Source: CAVTJX01 sp963735175 (lineage in GTDB: Bacteria > Electryoneota > RPQS01). From it: a DNA stretch of 64,000 bases. The notes beneath the pieces were generated by a model. That model made no database searches. It saw nothing but the letters and a program-made list of their open reading frames with translations, and had not been told where the DNA came from. Made by a program: the position numbers and the translations under genes. The stretch's first letter is position 1. Each line of letters starts with the position of its first letter. The stretch spans positions 124,001 to 188,000 of the forward strand of contig CAVTJX010000017.1 in assembly GCA_963735175.1 (NCBI GenBank), read 5' to 3'. Shown here one piece after another: positions 18,048-27,347 of the stretch.

Positions 18048-19270
18048 TTAGCCTTTTAGCGCCGTGGCAAATTCGGCGACGCGGCCCTGGGCAGAAAATC
18101 TCGAGCGGACAATTGCGAACGCTTCGGAAGCGATTTGGGCTCGCAGTGCAGGGTCTTCTAGAAGCAGTTTCAATTGGCGATACCAATCGTCTTGCGTTGT
18201 GCCAGCAGCACGGAATGGCCATCCTCGAATTCGTCTGCCGGAAAACCCACCGGCGTGACCACCGCCGGGACGCCATAGCCCATGTAAACCAGCGCTTTAT
18301 AATTCATTTTTGCGCGACACCAGGCATCGTCAGCCAGGGGCGCAATCCCCACCGTGAACTTTGGAATCGCGGCAGCTTCCGCTTCGCGGCTCCACGGAAT
18401 GAATGTGTAACGAAAGCGCGGCGGCGGGTTCATCAATCGGGAGGTGACAATCCAGACTTCTAAGTCGGGAATCTCACCCTGTAAACGCATCAGGACTTGT
18501 TCAATCTCCCGCAAATAGCGCTGGTTTTCAGGAGCGCCGACCCAGCCGATGACGGGCCTTGGGTGAAAATCCGAAATCCGAAATCCGAAATCCAAATCAG
18601 ATGAGACCGATGTGCGCCCCACCCCTCTACTCCCCTTGTGTCCCCCCAGCAAGATGGGGGGAAATGACGCGGGAGCGTCCGGAACAGAAATCACTGACGG
18701 TAATATACGCACATGCGACGTGTGTTGCAGGCAGAAGCGGGCGAGTTCGTCGCCGCTGACCAATGCCAGATCGCAGCGCGCAAGTATCCACTCGATTTCC
18801 GCGCGGACAGCATCGTTGGATTCGATGCGGTGGGATTCGTCGCCGGTGAGCGCTTCCGGCGTCTTCAAATAAATCGCGTCGTCGATGTCGTAGACGATGC
18901 GCTTGCCAAGCCGCTTACCCGCCCACGCGTAGAATTTATGGATTTCCCGTTTCTGGAAAAAGAGCGTATCGGCGCGGAAGAAATAGACGAACGTACGCAG
19001 CGGCAGAAGTTCCAGCCAGAGTTTGAGGAAGAGCGAGCGGCGCGGGTTTCCGGCAAAGCGGTCGTACTTGTGCCATGTGTAACTCGCGAGATGCCAGCTT
19101 ATTCCATAGCCGGCAAGCAACGGCAAATAAGCGTACAGGCGGGTGCGAGCGCAAGCGTTATCCATGCCGCCGCAGGGAAAAAACAAAACTCGCGTCGCGC
19201 TCAACGGCTTCCCGCCGGAAGGAGTAGTTCGATCATGCGGACGTCTCAGCTTATTCTGCGGCGAGGACAC
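18048..19270 (-). CDS. Glycosyltransferase, GT4-like (one frameshift, in-frame repeat insertion)
   Basis: The core reads as a GT-B glycosyltransferase. It has an N-terminal domain with R-I-V-Y-D-I-D-D-A-I, a central start of domain two R-P-V-I-G-W-V-G-A-P, and a C-terminal region with M-N-Y-K-A-L-V-Y-M-G-Y-G-V-P-A-V-V-T-P-V-G. That last stretch is the usual nucleotide-sugar binding segment, but with M-N-Y instead of the more common E-x-x-x-P-x-K. About 37 residues between V-I-S-V-P-D-A-P and R-P-V-I-G-W are encoded by a dispersed repeat. The frame breaks near 18195. The true end (D-D-W-Y-R-Q-L... to stop at 18048) is in another frame, which fits a one-base deletion and about 407 residues. The start is uncertain: the ATG at 19270 overlaps the upstream gene by 20 bp. 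Confidence 0.75.
18567..18666. repeat. Heptamer array plus G-rich dispersed repeat (copy B) inside a coding sequence
   Basis: Tandem ATCCGAA-type heptamers (18567-18597, three to four units) are followed by the G-rich element at 18611-18666, whose CCCCCC/GGGGGG arms can pair. The block lies inside the glycosyltransferase gene and keeps the frame open, adding about 37 residues between two conserved domains. Confidence 0.65.
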
Positions 19271-19760
19271 GCACGGTCAGTTTGATGGCCCGGGAATCCG
19301 GCATGAGACACACCTGGCTGTTGCACGCCTGAAATTCGACGGATCCGAGCAGCAAGTGGTCGCCCGCAGGGATGCCGGACTCCGCGATCAGCGGGACTCG
19401 CACGTCAAACTTGCCATCATAGACTTTCAAATCCTCGGTGCTGCCGTCCAACCGCCACGTTTTGGCAGCGGGATACCGGACCGTGCCGACTCGCAGCCCG
19501 AGACTGTCACGCAGCACGATCTCCAGCGGAATGTAATCCTCGCTGGCAGCCGGATTGGCATTGACATGATAACCGCGCGCGATGGAGAGTGGAATAGTCA
19601 CGCTCACCGAATCCCCGGCGCGCAGCGCGGGCTTGTCGATCGGGCCGACTTTCAGGATTAACGCATTTTCACTGGGGGGCGCCGCTACCGCGAAACCTGC
19701 CGTGAGAAGTACGGCCATCCACAACCGAAGTAACATCTGGAATCCGTTTTGTAGTCGCAT
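19251..19760 (-). CDS. DsbD alpha-domain-like thiol-disulfide protein
   Basis: A 169-residue exported protein with an N-terminal hydrophobic signal (ending near A-V-A-A-P). The domain has the profile of the N-terminal domain of DsbD: G-Y-H-V-N-A-N-P-A in the first half and the redox motif A-C-N-S-Q-V-C-L-M-P near the end, where the two cysteines would receive electrons from a DsbD membrane domain. No membrane or thioredoxin domain follows, so it is a stand-alone alpha domain. It lies 120 bp after sufC and overlaps the glycosyltransferase start. Confidence 0.75.
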   Translation of the reverse strand: MRLQNGFQMLLRLWMAVLLTAGFAVAAPPSENALILKVGPIDKPALRAGDSVSVTIPLSIARGYHVNANPAASEDYIPLEIVLRDSLGLRVGTVRYPAAKTWRLDGSTEDLKVYDGKFDVRVPLIAESGIPAGDHLLLGSVEFQACNSQVCLMPDSRAIKLTVRVLAAE

Positions 19761-19880
19761 AGGCTACCGTCGCAAACAACACGAAGCGGCTCGCGCCGCC
19801 TCGATTAGACTGAGATCCAGGCGCTGAGAACTTTCGTTGCCGTTCGTTCGAGCGCCTGCGGAATCTGACGGGATCTGCTG

Positions 19881-20628
19881 TCAGGCGGCCGCCTCTTCAC
19901 GTACCCAGTCATAGCCCTGCGCTTCTAGCTCCAGCGCGAGGGTGCGGTCACCTGTTTTCACGATGCGGCCATCGACCAGCACATGCACGAAATCGGGGAC
20001 GATGTAATCGAGTAGGCGCTGGTAATGCGTAATCACGAGCGCGCCGAATTCCGGACCGCGCAGCGCATTCACCCCGCCGGAGACGATCTTGAGCGCGTCG
20101 ATATCGAGCCCGGAATCGGTTTCGTCCATGATGGACATCTCGGGCCGCAGCATGCCCATTTGCAGGATCTCGTTGCGCTTCTTTTCGCCGCCGGAAAAAC
20201 CTTCGTTCAGATAACGCTTGGCAAACTCGGGAGTGATTTCCAGCAGTTTCAGCCAGCGATCCATTTCTTTATTGAACTCGGCAAACGACGGCGTCTTTCC
20301 AAAGCGTTCCGTCATTGCCATGCGCAAAAAATTGATCACGGATACGCCGTAAATCTCCTGCGGATATTGAAACGCGAGGAACAGCCCGGATTTGGCGCGT
20401 TCATCGGTTTCCATTCCCACGACACTCTTCCCACCCCAGAAGGATCTCCCCGGACGTGACCTCATAGCGGGGATGACCCATGATGGTGGACGCGAGGGTG
20501 GACTTGCCGCTGCCGTTCGGCCCCATAATGGCATGGATTTCACCGACGGGCACGATAAGGTCGAGTCCTTTCAGAATCTCCTTGCCGTCCACCGCCACAT
20601 GCAGATTCTTAATTTCGAGAGTCTTCAA
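19881..20628 (-). CDS. sufC: Fe-S cluster assembly ATPase SufC (one frameshift)
   Basis: ABC-type ATPase of the SufBC2D complex. Walker A is G-P-N-G-S-G-K-S-T; the signature is F-S-G-G-E-K-K-R; the Walker B region is S-I-M-D-E-T-D-S-G-L-D-I-D (P-E-M-S-I-M-D-E), as usual for SufC; the switch His is in V-I-T-H-Y-Q-R. The break is near 20430, where CTGGGGTGGG would read correctly as CTGGGTGGG (L-G-G-K-S-V-V), so one extra G is likely. The corrected length is 248 residues. It starts 32 bp after the Rrf2 regulator gene. Confidence 0.94.
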
Positions 20629-20660
20629 AACCGCAAAGCTCCTTGCTCACAATCTGTCGA

Positions 20661-21197
20661 TCAACTTTCATGGGCTCCCGCGACATAACCGGCGGCGCCG
20701 TCGTCCGGTTCGGCCAGCATCGTCCGCAACTCTTCGGAGTGTTCGAAGGTGCTGGTCAGAGGCGCGTTCAGATCATCCAGCGTGGTGACCGTGATGGCAT
20801 CGAGCAAATCGCGCAGCGTGCGGGCGCGGAAAAATTCCTTCAAATGCCGCTCCGCATGCCGCCAGAAACCGCGAATGATGCAGCCGTTCGCCATAACGCA
20901 GCATTTCATATCATGCGCGCACTGGTTGAACTGCAAGCTGCCTTCGAAGGTTTCGATAACCTCGAGCAGATTGATGTTTTCCGGCGGCCGTCCGAGCATG
21001 ACTCCGCCACCCTTGCCCCGCTGCGTGCGCAGCATCCCGTGACTTGCCAGTTGCGCCACGATCTTCGTGAGGAAAACGCGCGGGACGTGTTGCCGGTCCG
21101 CAATTTCGCGGGTGACAACGGCCGTGCCCCGAGCCTGATGCGTGGCCACATCGACCAGCACTCGCAGGGCGTAATCCGCTTGCAGTGATACCAACAT
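20661..21197 (-). CDS. Rrf2-family Fe-S regulator (IscR-like)
   Basis: A 178-residue winged-helix regulator. The N-terminal helix-turn-helix region (Y-A-L-R-V-L-V-D-V-A to G-G-G-V-M-L-G-R) is typical of Rrf2 proteins. Cysteines at 93, 99/100 and 106 match the three-Cys [2Fe-2S] ligand pattern of IscR. It is the first gene of the SUF locus behind its own promoter, so it probably represses that promoter in response to cluster supply, as IscR and SufR do. The binding site was not identified with certainty. Confidence 0.9.
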   Translation of the reverse strand: MLVSLQADYALRVLVDVATHQARGTAVVTREIADRQHVPRVFLTKIVAQLASHGMLRTQRGKGGGVMLGRPPENINLLEVIETFEGSLQFNQCAHDMKCCVMANGCIIRGFWRHAERHLKEFFRARTLRDLLDAITVTTLDDLNAPLTSTFEHSEELRTMLAEPDDGAAGYVAGAHES

Positions 21198-21234
21198 GTG
21201 TCAATCCCCTAAATCAGACCCGAAATGTCGGAAT

Positions 21235-21263
21235 AAGATATAGAATTTATCTTACCGAGTCAA
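21235..21263 (-). promoter_or_regulatory. Promoter of the SUF locus
   Basis: TTGACT (21258-21263), a 17-bp spacer and TATCTT (21235-21240) lie 38 bp before the Rrf2 start codon. The -10/leader zone is AT-rich and partly symmetric, a plausible Rrf2 autoregulation site. Confidence 0.7.
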
Positions 21264-21469
21264 GTGCTTTCTCGGGGATTGTCAGGCCTGAAACTTAAAA
21301 TATGTCCGATTCGGGAGCCTTCGACGGATGGGATGAAAAGTGTCAAGTTTCGAAATAACTTGAAATTAAAGCTATTTAAGGTCTGCTTGTCCATTTATCA
21401 TAACAGGATCGACAGCCTCTGGGTGTAGAGGACGCGGAGAATTTAAGTTTGGGTTCTGGAGCGGTCACA

Positions 21470-21502
21470 AATAACCGGGCGGCCCCAGCGCACCCGGTTA
21501 TT
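21470..21502 (-). terminator. Hairpin terminator after the methyltransferase-like gene
   Basis: A perfect 10-bp inverted repeat (AATAACCGGG and CCCGGTTATT) with a 13-nt loop. On the minus strand it continues TTATTTG, a modest T-tract. It lies about 68 bp past the stop at 21570. The 372 bp between 21198 and 21569 otherwise hold only the SUF promoter. Confidence 0.55.
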
Positions 21503-21569
21503 CGCGGTATTACTTTGAATACACTTCCGGCGAGTCTTGACGTAGGCGGAGCGCTCGTACGGGGCAATC

Positions 21570-22584
21570 TCAGACTTTTTTCAGACTTACCACGTGATAT
21601 AGTGGATTGTCTTCACGTGCCTCAGCGATGCGCCAGCCCGTACTCGCAATGAGTTTCCGGAAGGCGTCGAGACCGAGCAACCGAACGGTCAAATGGCTGG
21701 CTTCCTTCACCACGGCCAGTGAGGGATCAGCGGACGCGGCGTCACGGAGTACCGAACCGACGATTACGGCGTCCTCGGGAGTGTGCCGGTAGAAGTGTTT
21801 TCAGATTGGCGATGATTTCCGTGTCGGTGCCGTATTCGAACAGCCCGCCTTCCGACGATGCGGCGACGATTGCGTGTTCGTGATGAATCTCTTTCAGCAA
21901 TTCGCGCAACGGGAAGACATCCAGCCAGTCGTACTTAGTGTGGATGAGGGTGATGTCCAAATCGTGCAGCGGCGCGCCGGGCGCGCGCAACGCTTCCAGC
22001 GCCCGCGCGCCAAAGCGCGGAGCGGCGGCGTCAAGATCAAAAACATAGACATGAATGGGATGGCTGGCCAGGCATTGCGGATGCTCTTGATGGAGGACGA
22101 GCAGCGCGTTCAGGCTGTCGGGCGCGGCGCCACCGGCGATGTTAATGAGATGCAGCGGCGCGCCGGCACGCGCGGCCATCATTAGGCAGACATGCTCCGC
22201 CAGCAGTCGCGCCATGGCCTTCAGGCGCAGCCGCATGGCGAGGGGACCGAGGAGATTCGCGGTTTTACGGTCGAGCGTTCTGGTGTAACCGCGACCCAGA
22301 TTGTCTGGTCCGAGCTTTTGCAGGTAGGTCGTCATGCCGCTCATATAGGCGCTGTCAAAGTCGCGGCCCAGTGCCGTGTGGTGGGCGATAAACCGGCGGA
22401 GGAAGAGTGGCAGACGCTGCGCCTCACGTACGGTCTGCAGCGTGGCCGCCGAGGCAGTGGCCAACTGCCCGGCGGTGGGTTCGCAAGCAAATGCCTGGTG
22501 TGTCACGTCGATAACGGGCAATTCCCAACCTTCGTCTGAGAAAGCGTAGCAAACGCCGGGCTTTTTATGCTCTTCGATTACCAT
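21570..22584 (-). CDS. Methyltransferase-like protein (one frameshift)
   Basis: The corrected protein is 337 residues. The middle contains H-L-I-N-I-A-G-G-A-A-P-D-S-L-N-A-L, a Rossmann-type first strand and loop, then H-V-Y-V-F-D-L-D acidic-end strand two, then D-L-D-I-T-L-I-H. This is the layout of a class I SAM-dependent methyltransferase. The C-terminus (E-A-S-H-L-T-V-R-L-L-G to V-S-L-K-K-V) lies in the next frame, after a net +1 shift near 21790. No membrane segment or signal is visible. I do not recognise the substrate class. It is monocistronic, with its own promoter and a terminator-like hairpin. Confidence 0.55.
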
Positions 22585-22724
22585 GATTGGACTCCAAAAG
22601 CTAAAAGCGAAAGTGGGCAGAAAGGCCTTCTACACAAACACGGATGGCGGTTTTTGCCGCCGTTTCCGGTTTGCAGGATTTACATTACTGCATACAAAAT
22701 CTGAGGCACGGACGTTCCTCTGAT

Positions 22725-22753
22725 ATGATAGTAAATCCGACCCGAAAAGTCAA
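22725..22753 (-). promoter_or_regulatory. Promoter of the methyltransferase-like gene
   Basis: TTGACT (22748-22753), a 17-bp spacer and TATCAT (22725-22730) lie about 140 bp upstream of the ATG at 22584. Confidence 0.65.
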
Positions 22754-22814
22754 CAGAAATGCCTGTTCTTAATGAATTAATCAGGACTCTTCGGTACAGT
22801 TTCGGCAGTGGTAC

Positions 22815-22843
22815 TTGATTCTCTGGGCGTGGGCTTGTATATT
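22815..22843 (+). promoter_or_regulatory. Promoter upstream of the TPP riboswitch
   Basis: TTGATT (22815-22820), a 17-bp spacer and TATATT (22838-22843), ending about 15 bp before the riboswitch begins. Placement is as expected for a riboswitch-controlled transcript. Confidence 0.7.
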
Positions 22844-22857
22844 AGGGTATCTCGCAA

Positions 22858-22948
22858 CCGTAGGGGTGGTCGCCGCGGCTTCGGTCGTAAGGCGGCCTGA
22901 GAATCTAACCCTCGAACCTGATCCGGGTAATTCCGGCGTAGGAAACGG
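22858..22948 (+). ncRNA. TPP riboswitch (THI element)
   Basis: The conserved THI-box pieces are present in order: GTAGGGGTG near 22860, CTGAGAA near 22897, the ACCCTCGAACCTGATC block near 22908-22923 and CCGGCGTAGGAAACG near 22933-22947. A variable stem sits between the first two. It lies after a promoter and before a strong terminator, so thiamine pyrophosphate binding most likely promotes premature termination of the downstream receptor/transporter transcript. Confidence 0.93.
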
Positions 22949-22998
22949 TGCCGTCACCACGGCGTAACAGGCTGGCTTCCAGCCGTTTTCCGGGAAAT

Positions 22999-23036
22999 GA
23001 CCGCAACCGTCCTTGTGTTGCGGTCGTTTTGTTTTT
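22999..23036 (+). terminator. Riboswitch-controlled transcription terminator
   Basis: A perfect 9-bp stem (GACCGCAAC at 22999-23007 with GTTGCGGTC at 23017-23025) is followed by GTTTTGTTTTT. It ends 24 bp before the TonB-receptor start codon, so it can only serve as a conditional attenuator. A second short hairpin, GGCTGG/CCAGCC, lies just upstream near 22970-22984 and may be part of the switch. Confidence 0.85.
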
Positions 23037-23060
23037 GGAAATCAGCCACGGAGTCTTACC

Positions 23061-25573
23061 ATGCGCACCTTGCTTGCCTCCCTCCTGCTTCTCTACCTGA
23101 CCATGCCGTTGTCCGCTACCGAACTCACCGGCACGGTTAAAAACTATGCCACGGGTCAACTTTTAGACAGCGCCACCGTGCAGATCCCTGAACTCAAGCT
23201 CGAAACGCAGACCAATGCCAGCGGCGAGTTTCGCGTGGAACTGCCGGTGGGGAGTTTTGTCATTCGCGTTTTCCGCGAGGGCTTCCGCACCTATTCCTAT
23301 ATTCAGCCCGTGGCCCCGGGCGATACCCAACTCGCGTTTACCCTCGAGCTGAAACCCAAGGAAGCGGGCGAGACCACAGCCGCCTATGCCGAAGCGCAGC
23401 CGCGTTACCAGATGGAAGAAGTTACGGTGATGACAACGCGGGCCTCGGCGAACCATCCCGTAACGTATACCAACCTGCCTCGTCAGGAAGTGGCCGAACG
23501 GAATTACGGCCAGGATCTGCCGCTGCTGCTGACGGAAATGCCGAATGTCACAGCGTATTCGGACGGCGCGAACGGCGTCGGCTATTCTTACTTGCGGATG
23601 CGCGGCTTCGGCCAGAATCGCGTGGCCGTGCAGATTAACGGCACGCCGCTGAACGACGCGGGCACGCACGAAGTGTTCTGGATTGACCTGCCGGACTTCG
23701 CGCAGGATGTGCAGGATATTCAGGTGCAGCGCGGTGTGGGTTCGTCGCTCTATGGCCCGGCGGCTTTCGGCGGCACGATTAACATCGTCACGAAGACGCC
23801 CGGCCTGGGAACGCGCCCGATGCTGCGGGCGGAAGGCACGTACGGCAGTTGGAACACCCGGCGGGCGAGTGTATTGTTTGAATCGGGACGGATCGAAGAC
23901 CGCTACGGCATCACGGGACGGCTGACGCGGATGCACTCGGACGGCTACCGCTTCGGCAGTTGGGCGGATTTGTGGAGCTACTACCTCAGCGCAGCGCATT
24001 TCACGGACGCACACACCACGCGCGTGGTTTTCTACGGCGGCCCGGAGCAGACGCATCTCGCCTACGAAGGGGTGACGAAAGACTATCTCGAAGGCAGAAT
24101 CAGCGGCAATAAAGCTAACGACCGCCGCTTCAATCCGCTCACGTATAAGGGCGAGATTGACAACTTTTTCCAGCCGCATTACGAACTGCACGACCAGTGG
24201 AGGTTGTCGACGGATCTGAATTTTGACAACTCGCTGTACCTCTTCCGCGGTGACGGGTATTACGACCAGTACCGCACCGATCAAAATCCAATGAAGTACT
24301 ACTTCACCGCTTTGCCGTTCCCGGAGCGCAACATCAGTGTGCTGCGGCGCCGTAATGTGGGCGAGACTGATGGCGGCTGGATTCCGCGCCTGACGCTGGA
24401 TCACCGCTTTGGCGAGACTACGCTGGGCGGCGAGGTGCGGCTGCATGAGGCGCATCACGAGGGGCAGATTGTGTGGAGCGACTGGGCGCCGGCGGGAGTC
24501 GGGCCGGATTACAACTATTACGACTATCAAGATCTACCGCCGGAGTTGTTCCGGCTACCTGCATAATCTGATTACGGTCACGCCGCGACTGCGGGCGATG
24601 GCGGATGTTACCGCGCAGAGCACACGCTTTGCCATGTGCAACGACGACGTCTGGGGAGTGCATTTTGAAAAGACATACCCGTCGGTCACGCCGCGCTTCG
24701 GACTGAATTATCGGCTGATGCAGCCGGGACAACATTCACCGCTGGGCGTTGTGTACGCCAATCTTTCCTGGGCCCACCGCGAACCGACATACAAAGATAT
24801 TTACGATCCACAGGACGCGGGGCGCATTCCGTTCGGGCATACCGAGGAGTTTCGCGGGGACACGCGGCGACTACCTCTACACCGGTCCCAGCCGCGAGGC
24901 GGAGAAGCTGACGAACCTCGAAGCGGGTACCCAGTGGCAGTGGGTAAAGGCGCGGATCGGGATCAATTACTATTACATGCCCATCCGGGATGAGCTGGTG
25001 CCCTACGGCACGGTGAACGATCTCGGAGTCGCGGTGACCGCCGTTGCGCCGAAAACGCTGCATCAGGGCGTAGAATTTGTGGCCGCCTGGGAGCCGCTGG
25101 CGAATCTTGATCTCTCCGGCAATATTTCTTTGAACGATGACCATTTCGTCCGCTACGACGAGTGGGGGTATACCCCGTTCAATCCCGACGGCATCGCCAT
25201 TAGTCGGAATGGCAATCGGCTGGCGGTAGACCCGGACTACGTTGCCAATCTTCGTGTAGGCTATACGCGCTGGAATTTAAGCGGCGCGCTTTCGTGGCAC
25301 GCGCAGGGCAAGCAGTATATCGATAACACGCAGGACGAGAATACCACTGTCGCGGCATATTCGCTGCTGAACCTCGATCTCTGCTACCGTTTCACGCGGC
25401 TGGGCGGTACCGCTCAAGCCGTCGAGTTACGGGTACGCATTAATAATTTACTGGGCACGGAGTACGAGACCTTCGGCTTCTACAGCGACTTGTACGCGCC
25501 GAATTACTGGGATCCGGAATACATCGTCGGTGCGCCGCGCGCGGTCTACACGACGCTGGCGGTGGAATTTTAA
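23061..25573 (+). CDS. TonB-dependent outer-membrane receptor, probably for thiamine (two frameshifts)
   Basis: The corrected length is 836 residues. There is a signal peptide (cleavage after L-S-A), then a carboxypeptidase-like regulatory domain (T-G-T-V-K-N-Y to about residue 105), common in Bacteroidota-type receptors. Next come the plug domain (M-E-E-V-T-V-M-T-T TonB box-like segment; Y-L-R-M-R-G-F-G-Q; G-S-S-L-Y-G-P-A-A-F-G-G-T-I-N) and the beta-barrel. Net +1 frameshifts lie near 24555 and 24855; the second fits GGGG for GGG (F-R-G-T-R-G-D-Y). The upstream TPP riboswitch makes thiamine or a thiamine precursor or phosphate the likely substrate. A symporter gene follows in the same direction. 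Confidence 0.9.
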
Positions 25574-25577
25574 AGTA

Positions 25578-25600
25578 ACGATGAACGATGAACGAGGAAT
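25578..25600 (+). repeat. Short GATGAAC heptamer repeat
   Basis: Two to three GATGAAC-like units directly after the TonB-receptor stop codon. They are related in unit length, though not in sequence, to the other heptamer arrays of the window. Confidence 0.45.
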
Positions 25601-25682
25601 ACAGAGCTCCGATCTTCAGATAATCGTCACGTTATCCCGATGACGGCCAGAAGGCCGACGCTAGATAGGTCTAATCTTTCAG

Positions 25683-25724
25683 TTCTTCGTTCTTCGTTCT
25701 TCGTTCTTCGTTCTTCGTTCTTCG
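25683..25724 (+). repeat. Six perfect tandem copies of TTCTTCG
   Basis: Exactly six 7-bp units, ending 9 bp before the ATG of the symporter gene and occupying the place of a ribosome-binding site. No Shine-Dalgarno-like sequence is visible between the array and the ATG. Being a 7-mer, the array is prone to slippage. Confidence 0.85.
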
Positions 25725-25733
25725 TTTCTACCT

Positions 25734-27146
25734 ATGCATTTCCGCCTTCATCCACTGGACCTCCTTATCCCCGCGTTGTTCTTCATCGCGGTGATTGTGA
25801 TTGGGCTGTTCCGACGCGGGCAGGGGAAAGGCGCGGACGAGTATTTATTGATGGGCCGGCGGCTGACTGCGCCGGCCTTTGTCATGTCGCTCGTCAGCTC
25901 GTGGTACGGCGGGATTCTGGGAGTCAGCGAATATTCGTTCAAATACGGACTTTCGAACTGGTTCGTGTTTGGCGTCCCGTACTACCTGCACGCGCTGATC
26001 TTTGCCATCTTCTTCGCCCGGCTCGCGCGGCGCAGTCAGAGCTATTCGATTCCCGGTCGATTGGACGCAGTTTATGGCGGCGGCGCGGCCCGCGTGGGAG
26101 CGCTGATGATCGTCGTCACGACCATGCCGGCGGCGTACTTGCTGATGGTGGGTAAATTGACGGCGTGGATTTTCGGCTGGTCGTATCCGGCGGGACTCGC
26201 CGCGGCGGTGGTCGTTTCGACAATCTACATCTACAGCGGCGGGCTGCGGAGCGTCGTGCGGACGGACGTGTTCGAGTTCATCATCATGTACGCGGGCTTT
26301 GCGATGATAGTGATCGTGCTGGGGCGCGACTACGGCGGGCTGGAGTTTCTGCGCGCCAACGTAACGCCGGAATTGTTCACGCCGCTCGGCGGCCAGGCGC
26401 TGGCGGCGGTACTGGTGTGGTATTTCATCGCCTCGACCACGCTGATCGAGCCACTGTTTTATGAGCGCGTGTCTGCCCTGAAAAGCGGCAAGAGTGTGAT
26501 TCCCGGCATGGTGCTGGCCATTGTCTTCTGGGCATTGTTTGATTTTATGACCACCACCACGGGACTGTACGCGCGGGCGCTGTTGCCGGACTTGAAGGAC
26601 CCGGCCTTTGCCTTTCCCGAATTGGCGCAGCGCGTGCTCCCTGCCGGAATGTTCGGCTTTTTCCTCGCCGCGCTCTTGGCAACGATCATGTCCACGGTGA
26701 ATTCTTATTCGTTTCTGGCGGCCAAGGCGTTGGGACAGGACTTTTTCTGGCATGGACGTCCCGGTCAGGACAGTTCAAAACTGCAGCCGCTCGTGCGGCG
26801 ATCGCTGATTCTGACGACCATCGGCGCGTCGCTGCTGGCTCTGGCTTCCGATTCGATCGTGGCGCTGTGGCACGGTTTGGGATCGATTGCGGCCCCGGTG
26901 CTGTTGCTGCCAGTCTTGAGTTCGTGGTCGGGCCGCCATGCCTACCCTCGACGGTTTGTAGTCGCGGGGATGGTCGCCGCCGGGCTGGTGGCGTTAATCT
27001 GGGACATTTGGCCGCTGTATTTTGGCCATGCGTATCCGCTTGGTCTTGAACCGATTTACGTCGGGCTGGGGGTGTCGTTTACGGTCTACGCGATGGGTCG
27101 GCTGGTGGCGGCGCGGAATCCGGAGCGAAAAGCCCCAATTCCCTGA
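25734..27146 (+). CDS. Sodium/solute symporter (SSS family), probable thiamine uptake permease
   Basis: A 470-residue inner-membrane protein with about 12-13 hydrophobic segments. SSS features include the N-terminal D-E-Y-L-L-M-G-R-R-L, S-L-V-S-S-W-Y-G-G, the sugar/sodium-binding-type S-G-G-L-R-S-V-V-R-T-D-V in the middle, and the L-L-A-T-I-M-S-T-V-N-S-Y stretch near residue 315. It follows the TPP-regulated TonB receptor by 160 bp with no promoter or terminator seen between them, so co-transcription is likely. Transport of thiamine or a precursor across the inner membrane is inferred from that context. SSS proteins under THI control have been proposed as thiamine transporters in other bacteria and archaea. 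Confidence 0.85.
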   Translation: MHFRLHPLDLLIPALFFIAVIVIGLFRRGQGKGADEYLLMGRRLTAPAFVMSLVSSWYGGILGVSEYSFKYGLSNWFVFGVPYYLHALIFAIFFARLARRSQSYSIPGRLDAVYGGGAARVGALMIVVTTMPAAYLLMVGKLTAWIFGWSYPAGLAAAVVVSTIYIYSGGLRSVVRTDVFEFIIMYAGFAMIVIVLGRDYGGLEFLRANVTPELFTPLGGQALAAVLVWYFIASTTLIEPLFYERVSALKSGKSVIPGMVLAIVFWALFDFMTTTTGLYARALLPDLKDPAFAFPELAQRVLPAGMFGFFLAALLATIMSTVNSYSFLAAKALGQDFFWHGRPGQDSSKLQPLVRRSLILTTIGASLLALASDSIVALWHGLGSIAAPVLLLPVLSSWSGRHAYPRRFVVAGMVAAGLVALIWDIWPLYFGHAYPLGLEPIYVGLGVSFTVYAMGRLVAARNPERKAPIP

Positions 27147-27347
27147 AAAAAATTTAAAAGTGTCGTGGAGATCTTGCCAAGTGCCCGGAATCTGCTTATA
27201 CTAAAATGAGCACTCGTTTTTGATTTGCACGACCTTGGCCAGATTTGCTCAGAACGGACTTTCGGGGATCGCGGGCGTCTGAAAGCCGCCGATTCCGTGT
27301 AGTTATCTTCAGGCTAATAGTCCACTTACAACGGATGGCGGGCGAAT

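Noticed and set aside
23163..24530. 455-aa minus-strand open frame opposite the TonB receptor
   Set aside because: It is the mirror of a highly conserved plus-strand gene; its composition is rich in Arg, Val and His with no domain, as expected for a GC-driven antisense frame.
23061..25573. Programmed ribosomal frameshifting as cause of the split genes
   Set aside because: No common slippery motif or downstream pseudoknot; breaks affect unrelated housekeeping genes at unconserved places and fit single-base overcalls.
25683..25724. CRISPR-like or direct-repeat array
   Set aside because: Units are 7 bp with no spacers; simple tandem repeat.
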